Part shown: piece by piece, positions 1-7,070 of the stretch
Position numbering within the stretch: position 1 is the first letter of the stretch
Layout of the letters: each line of letters starts with the position of its first letter
NCBI GenBank assembly: GCA_036522155.1
Contig: DATDGI010000250.1
Location: 1 to 22,772 of the forward strand
Source of the DNA: UBA9676 sp036522155
Lineage (GTDB): Bacteria > Actinomycetota > Actinomycetes > Streptosporangiales > Streptosporangiaceae
DNA length: 22,772 nt
Direction: 5' to 3'
The notes under the pieces: generated by a model
What the model was told of the DNA's origin: nothing
Databases searched by the model: none
Seen by the model: only the letters and a program-made list of their open reading frames with translations
Position numbers and translations under genes: made by a program

Positions 1-1081
1 CCAGCCCGCCCCGCGGCACGGCCCGCAACTCGATGCGCCCCCGCGGGGGCTTCCCGGCCCGCTCCCGCTCGGCCGCCCTTTCTATGCCGTGGCCGATGGC
101 GTTGCGCAGCAGATGGGTCAGCGGCTCGGTGAGGCTTTCCAGGATGACCCGGTCGAGTTCGGTGTCGGCGCCCGTGATGACCAGTTCGACGTCCTTGCCC
201 TCCGCCTGCCCCAGGTCCCGGACCGCCCGGGGCAGCGGGCCGGCAATTCTGGCCAGGGGCAGGGTACGCATGCCGACCGCCGTGTCCTTCAGCTCGTCCA
301 GCATGCGGTCGCCGGACCCGAGCAGATCCGCGGTCTCCACGTTCAGCCGCGCCTCGTCGCCGAGTACATGCTCGAGCCGGCCGCGGTACTGCACGATCTC
401 GCCCACCACGTCGAGCAGATGGTCGACCTTGTCGGCGGAGACCCGCAGCGTCCGGCTGGCCGCCGTGGGCTGCTGGGCCGGCTCGCGCTGTCCCCGGCTG
501 ACCGCCACCGCGACCGCGTGCCCGGCCGGGCTGCCGATCGTGGTCTGCGCCACGGCCACGGCCGGTATGGCCTCCGCCGCGGCCACCGGTGTGGCGGCTG
601 GTGGCGCGGCGGCCGGTGGCGCGGCCATCTCAGCCACCGGCGGGCCGGCCCCCTCGGCCACCGGTGGTGCCGCCACCCGGGCCAGCGGTGGGCCGGCGGC
701 GGCGACCACGTTAGCCAGCCGGGCCCGGCTCACCACGAGCTCATCGATGATGCCCTGCACCGAGTCGCCCCCACCGGCCACCAGGCCGCGCAGCGCGGTG
801 GTCGCCCGGAGCACCACGCTGGCCAGTTCCGGGGGGAAAACGCCGGTCGCCCGGACCGCATCGAAGACGTCCTCGACTGTGTGGGCCAGCCTGCGGATGT
901 CGTCAAACCCCAGCATTCCGGCGCCGCCCTTGATCGAGTGAGCGTGCCGGAACAGAGCATCGATGGTGCCGCTGCTGGCATCCCCGGACTCGACCGCCAT
1001 CAGGGCCGCGTCCATCTCGTCGAGCCGCTCCTGTGACTCGTCACGGAACACCTGGTGAAGCTGGTCATCCAGGTCGTTCAC
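1..1081 (-). CDS. cheA: CheA-type chemotaxis histidine kinase (partial, runs off left edge)
   Basis: Sensor kinase of a chemosensory array: it autophosphorylates on the Hpt histidine and passes phosphate to a response regulator outside the window. Only the first 360 codons are present. The N-terminal Hpt (P1) domain carries the phospho-acceptor at His48 in HAHSIKGGAGMLG. Residues 128-205 form an Ala/Pro-rich linker with repeated PPVAE units in place of an obvious P2 domain. The P3 dimerisation helix starts near LRVSADKVDHLLDVVGEIV (212-230), and the P4 ATPase N-box is LLRNAIGHGIE (324-334). The N-box usually reads NAxDHG; here Gly330 replaces Asp, with unknown effect. The GTG start overlaps the cheW stop (GTGA), so translation is probably coupled. 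P4 G-boxes and the P5 domain lie beyond the window. Family assignment is firm; the output (motility or another process) cannot be told. Confidence 0.95.
   Translation of the reverse strand, partial: MNDLDDQLHQVFRDESQERLDEMDAALMAVESGDASSGTIDALFRHAHSIKGGAGMLGFDDIRRLAHTVEDVFDAVRATGVFPPELASVVLRATTALRGLVAGGGDSVQGIIDELVVSRARLANVVAAAGPPLARVAAPPVAEGAGPPVAEMAAPPAAAPPAATPVAAAEAIPAVAVAQTTIGSPAGHAVAVAVSRGQREPAQQPTAASRTLRVSADKVDHLLDVVGEIVQYRGRLEHVLGDEARLNVETADLLGSGDRMLDELKDTAVGMRTLPLARIAGPLPRAVRDLGQAEGKDVELVITGADTELDRVILESLTEPLTHLLRNAIGHGIERAAERERAGKPPRGRIELRAVPRGGL
575..700. repeat. GC-rich low-complexity repeat encoding the CheA linker
   Basis: Imperfect repeated units around GCCACCGG(T/C)GG on the plus strand encode the Pro/Ala linker (PPVAE, APPAA units) between the Hpt and dimerisation domains of CheA. 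Such a tract can vary in length between strains. It has no separate function visible here. Confidence 0.6.
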
Positions 1082-1479
1082 GGCTGGTGCTCCAGGGAGT
1101 CGAAGATCCTGGGTACGTCGATCACGCCGACGAGCTCACCATCGGTGAGCGTGGCCCCCAGCAGCAGGTCGGACTCGGCCTCCTCGGACGGGTCGGCCAG
1201 TTCTCCCACCTGGCTCACCTCGTCGACGGCGAACCCGCCGCGCCGCCCGCCCGCCTCGGCCACCAGCAGCAGCCGCGGCGCACGCGAGTTCTGCGTGCCC
1301 AGCAGCGCGGCGAGGTCCACCACCGCGAGGATCTGGCCGCGCAGGTTCTTCACCCCGAGCACTTCCGCCGGCGCCCGCGGCACCGGCGTCACGTCACCCA
1401 GTTCGGCGATCTCCAGCGCGTGCTCGACGGGTATCGCGTAGGCCTCCGACGCCAGCCGGAGCCTGACATGGGTACTCAT
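1078..1479 (-). CDS. cheW: CheW-like chemosensory coupling protein
   Basis: A 133-aa single-domain CheW scaffold that links the receptor to CheA. It starts MSTHVRLRLASEAYAIP and shows the typical sequence, with LGVKNLRGQILAVVDLAALLG (residues about 43-63) followed by the RLLLVAEAGGRRGGFAVDEV strand region. The reading frame stays open upstream to 1614, but that part lies inside the MCP 3' end. The ATG at 1479 overlaps the MCP stop as ATGA and gives a normal CheW length, so it is chosen. The stop overlaps the cheA GTG. It is therefore the middle gene of a tightly coupled receptor-coupler-kinase operon. Confidence 0.93.
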   Translation of the reverse strand: MSTHVRLRLASEAYAIPVEHALEIAELGDVTPVPRAPAEVLGVKNLRGQILAVVDLAALLGTQNSRAPRLLLVAEAGGRRGGFAVDEVSQVGELADPSEEAESDLLLGATLTDGELVGVIDVPRIFDSLEHQP

Positions 1480-3107
1480 GACCCACCCTGGTCGAGCCGG
1501 GTGACCGCGCCGGTGGGCGGCAACGTCCCATGGCGGCCGTTGCCCGCTCTCAGCCCGGGACCCGCCGCCTCCCCGCGGCCAGGCTCCGCGGGCTCCTCGT
1601 GGCCGCCGGCCCACGGCGGCTCGTCGCTGGGCTCAGCGAAGAAGGCCGGGGTGGCTTCTGCGGCGGCCGCACGGCCGTTCTCATGCAGGGCGACCTCAAG
1701 CTCACCGACCAGGGTGTCGAGCCGCTCGCTCATGCTCGCCCGCCGGGACTGCCCGGCCGCGAGCTGCTCGGCTGAGTCACGGATCTGCTGGATCGCCGCG
1801 TCCACCTGGTCGGCCGCGGTCTTCTGCTGCCGGGTGGCCAGGATCGACTGTTCCAGCATGGACGAGGTGGTGGTCATCAGATCGCCGACCTCGCGGGCCT
1901 GCTGGGCGCCTTGCTCGGTGGCCATGATGGTGGCGTTCGTCTCGTCCTGCACCGCCGCGATGATCGCGCTGATCGAGTCGGTCGACTGGAGCGAACGCTC
2001 GGCCAGTTTGCGCACCTCGGCCGCGACCACCGCGAATCCCTTGCCCGCTTCCCCTGCCCGGGCCGCTTCGATCGCCGCGTTGAGCGCCAGCATGCTCGTC
2101 TGGCTGGCCATGTCGTTCAGCAGTTCGAGGATCTCCCCGATCTTCTGTGAGCGATCGCCCAGCGACAGGGCGCGCTCGGCGATGGCCTCCACCTGCTCCC
2201 GCATCTCGTCCATGGTGCCGCCGACCCGGTCGGCCGATTCGGCCGCCGCCCGCGCGTTCTCCGCGATCGCCCCGGCCGTGGCGGCCAGTTCCTGAATCGT
2301 GGCCGAGGTCTCGCCGACGGCCGCGGACTGCTCACTGGCCGATGCCATGGCATCGCTCGCCGACGCACGCATCTCGGTGGCTACTTCACGCAGCACCAGC
2401 GAGGTCGATCGCAGCTGCCCGAACAGCTGATGCAGGCGGGCGAGCGCCATCGACAGCTCCTCGTCGCGCCGCAGTGCCCCCTGGAGCTGGCGGATCGAGA
2501 ACAGGGCGTAGGCGGCCCCGGCGGCGACCGCCAGCACGGCAGCCGCGATCCCGGTGAGCAGTGCCTTATCGGCGGCGGATGTGGCCGCGGCCGAGGCCGC
2601 GGCGGCCCGCGCGCTCTGCAGCCGGTTGAGCGTGCCGAGCGGCTGGAGCACCGACGCCTGGCCGGGGGCGAGCTGCGGGACGGCCTGCGCCTCGCGGGCC
2701 GATGTGGTGCCTGCCGCCGACTTGACCTGCTGGAAGATGAGGAACAGGTCCTGGTTCCCGATCAGCGCATTCGCCCGCAAGGCCGCCTCTTGTGGCGACT
2801 CGGACTTGGCCAGCTGAGCCGCCGTGGCCTGCAACTGGTTGCGGGCGCTCTGCACTTCGGCCAGCAGCGTGGGGGTGGGGCTGACCAGGTATTCACTCAT
2901 GGCCTCCCGCTCGTGCCAGAACTCGGCGGTGAGCCGGCCGGTCAGTGCCTCGGCGCGGGTCGCGGCCGTCCCTTGCTGGGCGTTCCCCAGCGCCACCTCG
3001 TAACCCCAGATGGTCACCGCCACCGCGGCGGCGATCATGGTAACGATCGCCACGCTGACGATCGTGATCCGGCGCTGGCCAGTCTGTCTCTGCAGAGATC
3101 TCGCCAC
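1476..3107 (-). CDS. Methyl-accepting chemotaxis protein (two-TM receptor)
   Basis: A 543-aa chemoreceptor. TM1 is at about residues 14-36, an extracytoplasmic sensor region at 37-180 (helical, Ala/Gln-rich, no recognised ligand fold), and TM2 at about 183-205. The cytoplasmic part is a long coiled coil with the highly conserved signalling hairpin around SMLALNAAIEAARAGEAGKGFAVVA (338-362) followed by EVRKLAERS. No obvious HAMP motif is seen between TM2 and the coiled coil, though HAMP is poorly recognised by eye. The C-terminal 70 residues are Ala/Glu/Gly/Pro-rich and lack a recognisable CheR-binding pentapeptide. The start is GTG with a GGGGGG Shine-Dalgarno about 11 nt upstream; it is the first start available in this frame. 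It is the first gene of the operon. The ligand cannot be inferred. Confidence 0.94.
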   Translation of the reverse strand: MARSLQRQTGQRRITIVSVAIVTMIAAAVAVTIWGYEVALGNAQQGTAATRAEALTGRLTAEFWHEREAMSEYLVSPTPTLLAEVQSARNQLQATAAQLAKSESPQEAALRANALIGNQDLFLIFQQVKSAAGTTSAREAQAVPQLAPGQASVLQPLGTLNRLQSARAAAASAAATSAADKALLTGIAAAVLAVAAGAAYALFSIRQLQGALRRDEELSMALARLHQLFGQLRSTSLVLREVATEMRASASDAMASASEQSAAVGETSATIQELAATAGAIAENARAAAESADRVGGTMDEMREQVEAIAERALSLGDRSQKIGEILELLNDMASQTSMLALNAAIEAARAGEAGKGFAVVAAEVRKLAERSLQSTDSISAIIAAVQDETNATIMATEQGAQQAREVGDLMTTTSSMLEQSILATRQQKTAADQVDAAIQQIRDSAEQLAAGQSRRASMSERLDTLVGELEVALHENGRAAAAEATPAFFAEPSDEPPWAGGHEEPAEPGRGEAAGPGLRAGNGRHGTLPPTGAVTRLDQGGS

Positions 3108-3209
3108 GCGGTTTACCGCCCCCCGTCAGTGCCCCCCAACCGCAGGAAGGTCCCTCCCCTAAGTTACCCATCGAAAGTGCATTATTACCCTTTGTAACCT
3201 TCCATAGGC

Positions 3210-3301
3210 CCCGGGCTCCGCGGCCGGCCGGCCCGGCGGTGAGAGCCCACGTCGCGGTAACGCCGTGGCGGGCCGCCGGCCGGCCGTCTCCCGAGCCCGG
3301 G
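3210..3301. repeat. Imperfect long inverted repeat upstream of the MCP gene
   Basis: Outer arms CCCGGGCTC (3210-3218) and its complement (3293-3301) flank inner arms GGCCGGCCGG (3222-3231) and its complement (3276-3285), separated by about 44 bp. There is no T-tract and it sits between divergent genes, so it is not an obvious terminator for either. It may be a cruciform, a protein site or a chance GC-rich structure. Confidence 0.45.
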
Positions 3302-3488
3302 CACAGCGTCCAGATCATGCGCTAACCTCCGGAATCCCCACGACTCGTGATAAAGGGCCGCCACAATTCCCGGGCTGCGGGTTTATTGCGTGGCCGCAAT
3401 GGCCAATAACAGCACCGGAGAATATTCGGGGGTTCCGGATGTGACAATTTTGATGTGACGGCTTTGCTGGTTACCTGATCCGGAAAGG

Positions 3489-3511
3489 CTGGCGGGAAGG
3501 CTATCCGCCAG
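3489..3511 (+). other. Perfect 7-bp hairpin in transglycosylase leader region
   Basis: CTGGCGG (3489-3495) pairs with CCGCCAG (3505-3511) around a 9-nt loop. It lies downstream of the AT-rich promoter-like island and about 265 nt before the transglycosylase start. It may be part of a structured 5' leader. No known riboswitch consensus was recognised. Confidence 0.35.
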
Positions 3512-3776
3512 TAGCGCCGGAGACCGGCCGCCGGTACCTGGCCGTCCGCATCACCTTGTCATGCAGGCTGCTCCGGCCGACCGCCGGCAGCCGCCGGTGA
3601 TGCCCAATGCCGAGCAAGTCAAGCGCCCCGCGTGCCGATGGTTCGCTTTCGAGCGGCGCCGACGCCCTGAACCTGCGTCGCATCCGCACGCCGCCGCGGC
3701 CGATGCCACCAAGCCGGCCGCAGCCGCCAGGGGCGGACGACCCGCGCGCAGCCGCGCGCCTGACTGAAGGTTTCCT

Positions 3777-4337
3777 TTGTCCCTGACAAGGGCTTTCGCC
3801 GGAATGTCAGTGAGGATCACGCTCGTCCTGGCCGGCCTGCTGGTCACGCTGGCCATCACCGCATCGGCATGGCTGGCCGGCACCGGCGGCGCGTCCGCCG
3901 GCCTCACCGGCCGCACCGTCCACCCGCAGCCCGCCCAGGCGGCCGGCCGCGGCACCGGGCCGGGTGAGGCTAGCCACGCCGTGCTGACGGCCGAGGCCGC
4001 CGGGGCCAGCCAGGCCAGCCAGGGCGCGCTGGCCGGCACGCCCCGGCAGATCGCCTGGGAACTGATCGTCCACCGCTTTCACTGGCGGAGCTGGCAGTTC
4101 AAATACCTGGACAAGCTATGGACCCTGGAAAGCGGGTGGAACCAGTACGCGTCCAACCCGTATTCCGGCGCCTACGGCATTCCGCAGGCCGTCCCGGGCA
4201 GCCGGATGGCCACCGCCGGGCCCCACTGGCGATCGGATGCCCGCACGCAGATCCGCTGGGGCCTGCTGTATATCCAGGAGCGGTACCACACCCCGTACTG
4301 GGCGTGGCGCTACGAGCGCAACTACGGCTGGTACTGA
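3777..4337 (+). CDS. Secreted transglycosylase-like (lysozyme-fold) cell-wall protein
   Basis: A 186-aa exported protein. A hydrophobic signal segment spans about residues 12-36 and ends ASAWLAGTGGASA. An Ala/Gly-rich linker leads to a C-terminal domain (about 90-186) that looks like actinobacterial transglycosylase SLT-like domains. The features are LWTLESGWNQYASNPYSGAYG with Glu118 as likely catalytic acid, GIPQAVPGSRM, and the final QIRWGLLYIQERY...YGWY. It probably cleaves or remodels peptidoglycan outside the membrane. The TTG start has GAAGG 6 nt upstream; ATG at 3804 is an alternative that would give 177 aa and keep the signal peptide. It is a single-gene unit closed by a terminator. 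Confidence 0.85.
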   Translation: MSLTRAFAGMSVRITLVLAGLLVTLAITASAWLAGTGGASAGLTGRTVHPQPAQAAGRGTGPGEASHAVLTAEAAGASQASQGALAGTPRQIAWELIVHRFHWRSWQFKYLDKLWTLESGWNQYASNPYSGAYGIPQAVPGSRMATAGPHWRSDARTQIRWGLLYIQERYHTPYWAWRYERNYGWY

Positions 4338-4346
4338 GCAGCGTCC

Positions 4347-4369
4347 GGGGCGGCCGGCCAGGCCGCCCC
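4347..4369 (+). terminator. GC hairpin terminator after the transglycosylase gene
   Basis: A perfect 9-bp stem, GGGGCGGCC (4347-4355) pairing with GGCCGCCCC (4361-4369), has a 5-nt loop and lies 10 nt after the stop codon. No U-tract follows, which is common for intrinsic terminators in high-GC actinobacteria. It could also end transcription from the minus-strand remnant that converges here. Confidence 0.8.
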
Positions 4370-4384
4370 GCCATCACCAGGGGA

Positions 4385-4636
4385 TCACACCCACGACAGC
4401 AGGGACAGGGCGATCCGCGCCTGCGGGTGCCGGGCCAGGGCCAGCCAGGACATCTCGCCCCGGCAGAACCGGCCGAACATCCGCCAGCCCTGGCCGGCCG
4501 CCAGCCCGGCGTGGAACGCACCCGGGTGCTTGCTGAACGCCGCGAGCAGGCGCCGTCCCGCGGCCATCTCCGGGATCAGTTCCTGTCCCACCGCGCCGGT
4601 CTCCGCAAACGCCAGGTGCGGGCCGCGAGCCAGCTA
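4385..4636 (-). pseudogene. 3' remnant of an unrecognised protein gene
   Basis: The frame is open from the TAG at 4634-4636 to the TGA at 4385 and encodes about 83 residues, including EMAAGRRLLAAFSKHPGAF and WRMFGRFCRGEMSWLALARH. Codon use is strongly coding-like, with almost every third base G or C, and the peptide looks like an amphipathic helical C-terminal tail. There is no ATG start with a Shine-Dalgarno; the only in-frame candidates are GTG at 4591 (68 aa) or CTG near the upstream stop. The upstream DNA is suddenly AT-rich. I read it as the C-terminal remnant of a gene whose 5' part was deleted, but a small intact gene from GTG 4591 is possible. The family was not recognised. Confidence 0.5.
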
Positions 4637-4638
4637 TA

Positions 4639-4669
4639 CGTTATGTAATCGTGTGGAAGCGTTACGTAA
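4639..4669 (+). promoter_or_regulatory. Direct repeat CGTTAYGTAA, probable operator at sulfotransferase start
   Basis: CGTTATGTAA (4639-4648) and CGTTACGTAA (4660-4669) are spaced exactly 21 bp apart, two helical turns. The second contains the perfect palindrome TTACGTAA. They flank and overlap the GTG start at 4651, which suggests a dimeric repressor site or that the true start lies downstream (GTG 4675). The AT-richness contrasts sharply with the flanks. Confidence 0.5.
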
Positions 4670-5595
4670 ACTTGGTGCTACGTCACACCATCGGCTACGA
4701 GCTGGCCCGGCCCGTGGGGCACCAGCTGTGGCGGCTGCCGCCGGCGGACGGCGGACGGCTGCTGGCCGCGCCGGTGTTCATCCTGTGCGCGGCCCGTTCC
4801 GGCTCGACGCTGCTGCGGGCCGTGCTGGGCAGCCACAGCCAGCTGTATGCGCCGCCCGAAATTCCGCTCCGGCACCTCACCGCCCAGGCGGACACCCCGT
4901 GGATCCAGGCCTCGCTGGCCGCGCTTCGGTTCACCGGCGACGACCTGGACTACCTGCTCTGGGACCGGGTGATCGCCGATGCGCTCCAGCGCAGCGGCAA
5001 GCCCACCGCCGTGGTGAAGACGCCGAGCAACGCCCTGATCTGGCCGCGGATCGCCGCCTGCTGGCCGGATGCGCGGTTCATCTTCCTGCTCCGCCACCCG
5101 GCCGCGGCGGTCAGGTCGCTGCACGCCGCCTGGGACCCGGCCTGGCATCCGGATGAGGCAGGCAGCCTGGCCGAGGCCATCGGCAAGGGACTGCGCTACA
5201 TGACCGCGGTGGAGGAGGCCCGGCGCGCCCTGCCCGGTTACACGATCCGGTACGAGGACCTGGCCGCCAGCCCGGCGGCGGCCATCAGCCCGGTGTGCGA
5301 CTTCCTCGGGGTGCCGTTCGAGCCCGCCATGCTCGACTACGGCCAGTTCGCCGACCACCGGTTCGCGGCCGGCCTCGGCGACGCCTCGGACAAGATCAAG
5401 TCAGGCCGGATCCAGGCCGCGATCCCGCCGCCCCGGCCCGCCGACGTCCCGGCCGAGCTGCGGGCCATCTGCGCCACCTGGGGCTACCTGGCGCCCGCTC
5501 CGGAACCAGCACCGGCGGCCGGGCCCCGGCCGGCCGGGCCGCACGTCCCCAGCCAGCGGGCCAGCCAGCGCGACGCCCAGCCGGAGCAGCACTGA
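4651..5595 (+). CDS. PAPS-dependent sulfotransferase family protein
   Basis: A 314-aa protein of the Sulfotransfer_3-like family, expected to move sulfate from PAPS to an alcohol, sugar or lipid acceptor. The 5'-phosphosulfate loop is PVFILCAARSGSTLLR (41-56), the 3'-phosphate binding motif is FLLRHPAAAVRSLHAAW (145-161), and VVKTPSN (121-127) contributes to the active site. The Pro/Ala/Gln-rich tail after residue 285 looks disordered. The GTG start at 4651 lacks a clear Shine-Dalgarno and lies among operator-like repeats; GTG at 4675 is an alternative. It is convergent with the GS-family gene (8-bp gap), with no biosynthetic neighbours to identify the acceptor. Confidence 0.88.
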   Translation: MWKRYVNLVLRHTIGYELARPVGHQLWRLPPADGGRLLAAPVFILCAARSGSTLLRAVLGSHSQLYAPPEIPLRHLTAQADTPWIQASLAALRFTGDDLDYLLWDRVIADALQRSGKPTAVVKTPSNALIWPRIAACWPDARFIFLLRHPAAAVRSLHAAWDPAWHPDEAGSLAEAIGKGLRYMTAVEEARRALPGYTIRYEDLAASPAAAISPVCDFLGVPFEPAMLDYGQFADHRFAAGLGDASDKIKSGRIQAAIPPPRPADVPAELRAICATWGYLAPAPEPAPAAGPRPAGPHVPSQRASQRDAQPEQH

Positions 5596-5603
5596 CCCAC
5601 CGG

Positions 5604-6950
5604 TCACAGGTGATAGGCGTACTCGCGGAATTCCCAGTCGGTGACAAAGTGCTCGAACCGCTCGATCTCGTTCCGCTTGTAAGCCACGAACGAGGCCACG
5701 AAGTAGTCACCCAGCAGGCCGCTCAGCTCGGTGTCGGCCGTCAGCGCGTCCAGTGCGTCGGCCAGCCGGGCGGGCAGCACCTCGGCCTGGCCGGGGTCGT
5801 AGCCATAGCCTTCCAGCTTGGCCGGTGGCTCGGCCTTGTCCCGGAGGCCGAGGTACACGGCCGCGCCGACGGCCGCCATGGCCAGGTAGGGGTTGGCGGT
5901 GGCGTCCCCCAGCCGGACCTCCATCCGCGCCGCTGACCCCCGTTCCGGCGGAATCCGCACCATCGCGCTGCGGTTGTCCAGTCCCCAGTCGATCAGCCAG
6001 GGCGCCAGCGTGTCGGGCCCGAACCGCTTGTAGGAGTTGATGGTCGGGCTGAGCAGCGCGGTCAGCGCCCGCGCATGCCTGAGCACGCCGCCGATAGCGT
6101 GACGGCCGACCGGCGACAGCCCGTCCGGCCCGTCCGGGTCGCCGAAAATGTTCCGCCCGCCGTCGTCGCTCACCGAGACGTGCACGTGGAACCCCGACCC
6201 GCCCTGGTCGTTGAACGGCTTGGCCATGAACGTGGCCAGCAGGTCCCGCTGGCGGGCGATCTCCTGCACCGCCGATTTCAGCCGGAAGGCGCGGTCGGCG
6301 GCGCCGGCCAGGTCGCAGTGCGCCAGGTTGATCTCGAACTGGCCCGGTGAGAACTCGTGATTGGCCGCGGTCACCCGCAGGCCCGCGTCCCGTAGCTGCC
6401 GCAGCATGTGCAGCAGCAGGCCCTGCGGGTCGCCCTTGCGGCCGACGACGTAGACGTTGCCCGGTTCGTTGGCGTAGCGCTGCCAGTTCCCGGCGGCGTC
6501 CCGCTCGCACAGGTAGAACTCAAGCTCCGGCCCGCAGGCCAGGGTGCAGCCCAGGCTGGCCAGCTGGCCGGCCACCCGGCGCACCACCACCCGGGGGGAT
6601 TCCGGCGCCGGCTCGCCGTCCGGGGTGGCGGCATCGCCCAGGCACCAGGCCGCGTCCGGCTCCCAGGGCAGCGGGGCCAGCGTCGCCAGATCGGGCCGGA
6701 CGAGGATGTCGGGCAGGCCCGCGGCCAGGCCTCCCTGAACCGGGACCACGTCCCCCATCGGGGAGGTGTGGTAGACGGCCCGGCAGAAGGCCAGCCCGTG
6801 GCTGACCGCCGCCGGCAGCTCGTCGATCAGCACGTCGCGGCCCCGGTCCACCCCGATCAGGTCGGGATAGGACACCCTGACGACGTCGATCCCGTCGGCG
6901 CGCAGCCGCTCGCAGACCGCCGCCACGTCGGTGTCCGCCGGATTCGGCAC
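5604..6950 (-). CDS. Glutamine synthetase family ligase (probable gamma-glutamyl-amine synthetase)
   Basis: A 448-aa ATP-dependent ligase of the GS fold, probably joining glutamate to an amine. Metal/ATP motifs are intact: CGPELEFYL (139-147), NHEFSPGQFEINL (197-209), GSGFHVHVS (251-259), NSYKRFGPDTLAPW (305-318), NRSAMVRIP (326-334) and the final MEVRLGDATANPYLA (343-357). The frame is open far upstream through other genes. I choose GTG 6950 because a run of G lies about 10 nt upstream and because codons between ATG 7031 and 6950 have non-coding-like third positions, whereas use becomes GC-rich afterwards. The regulatory setting (shared operator with the ADC-like gene) and a class I amidotransferase in the same block point to amine gamma-glutamylation rather than housekeeping glutamine synthesis. 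The substrate is unknown. Confidence 0.88.
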   Translation of the reverse strand: MPNPADTDVAAVCERLRADGIDVVRVSYPDLIGVDRGRDVLIDELPAAVSHGLAFCRAVYHTSPMGDVVPVQGGLAAGLPDILVRPDLATLAPLPWEPDAAWCLGDAATPDGEPAPESPRVVVRRVAGQLASLGCTLACGPELEFYLCERDAAGNWQRYANEPGNVYVVGRKGDPQGLLLHMLRQLRDAGLRVTAANHEFSPGQFEINLAHCDLAGAADRAFRLKSAVQEIARQRDLLATFMAKPFNDQGGSGFHVHVSVSDDGGRNIFGDPDGPDGLSPVGRHAIGGVLRHARALTALLSPTINSYKRFGPDTLAPWLIDWGLDNRSAMVRIPPERGSAARMEVRLGDATANPYLAMAAVGAAVYLGLRDKAEPPAKLEGYGYDPGQAEVLPARLADALDALTADTELSGLLGDYFVASFVAYKRNEIERFEHFVTDWEFREYAYHL

Positions 6951-7035
6951 CTCGGCTTCACCCCCATCCGCCTCACTCCAGGTACCAGCCTGGAGGGGAT
7001 ACTCGGCTTGCGTCCAGGCATGCCCTAGCATCCTA

Positions 7036-7055
7036 GATCGTACGGATACGAACGA
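7036..7055. promoter_or_regulatory. Operator type 2, copy A, between GS-like and ADC-like genes
   Basis: The minus strand reads TCGTTCGTATCCGTACGATC, identical at 18 of 20 positions to the element in the amidohydrolase promoter at 16103-16122. The core has perfect TCGTA/TACGA arms around 4 bp. It lies in the 120-bp divergent region and abuts a possible minus-strand -10 (TAGGAT, 7030-7035). The binding protein is not identified; the symmetry would suit a dimeric GntR- or TetR-type repressor. Confidence 0.65.
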
Positions 7056-7070
7056 ACTACGGGAGCGAGC

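Larger units (their letters stand above)
3108..3776. other. 669-bp non-coding region between MCP and transglycosylase
   Basis: This is the shared upstream region of two divergent genes. It contains two unusually AT-richer islands (about 3155-3208 and 3330-3480) against a very GC-rich background, as expected of promoter regions. It also holds a long imperfect inverted repeat (3210-3301), a direct repeat GATGTGAC at 3438-3445 and 3452-3459, and a hairpin at 3489-3511. Open frames here (for example on the plus strand from 3561) are Arg/Ala/Pro-rich with no recognisable domain, and I consider them chance. If the transglycosylase promoter lies in the AT island, its 5' leader would be about 300 nt long. 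Confidence 0.6.

Noticed and set aside
3210..3301. Inverted repeat as an intrinsic terminator
   Set aside because: No gene ends into it; it lies upstream of both divergent genes and has a 44-bp loop.
3561..3767. 68-aa plus-strand ORF in the MCP/transglycosylase intergenic region
   Set aside because: Arg/Ala/Pro-rich with no motif and no Shine-Dalgarno; looks like chance.
3300..3776. c-di-AMP (ydaO-type) riboswitch before the transglycosylase gene
   Set aside because: The context fits, but the conserved sequence blocks I would expect for the actinobacterial riboswitch are not visible.
5590..5610. Bidirectional terminator between the convergent sulfotransferase and GS-like genes
   Set aside because: The gap is 8 bp and no stable hairpin is visible.
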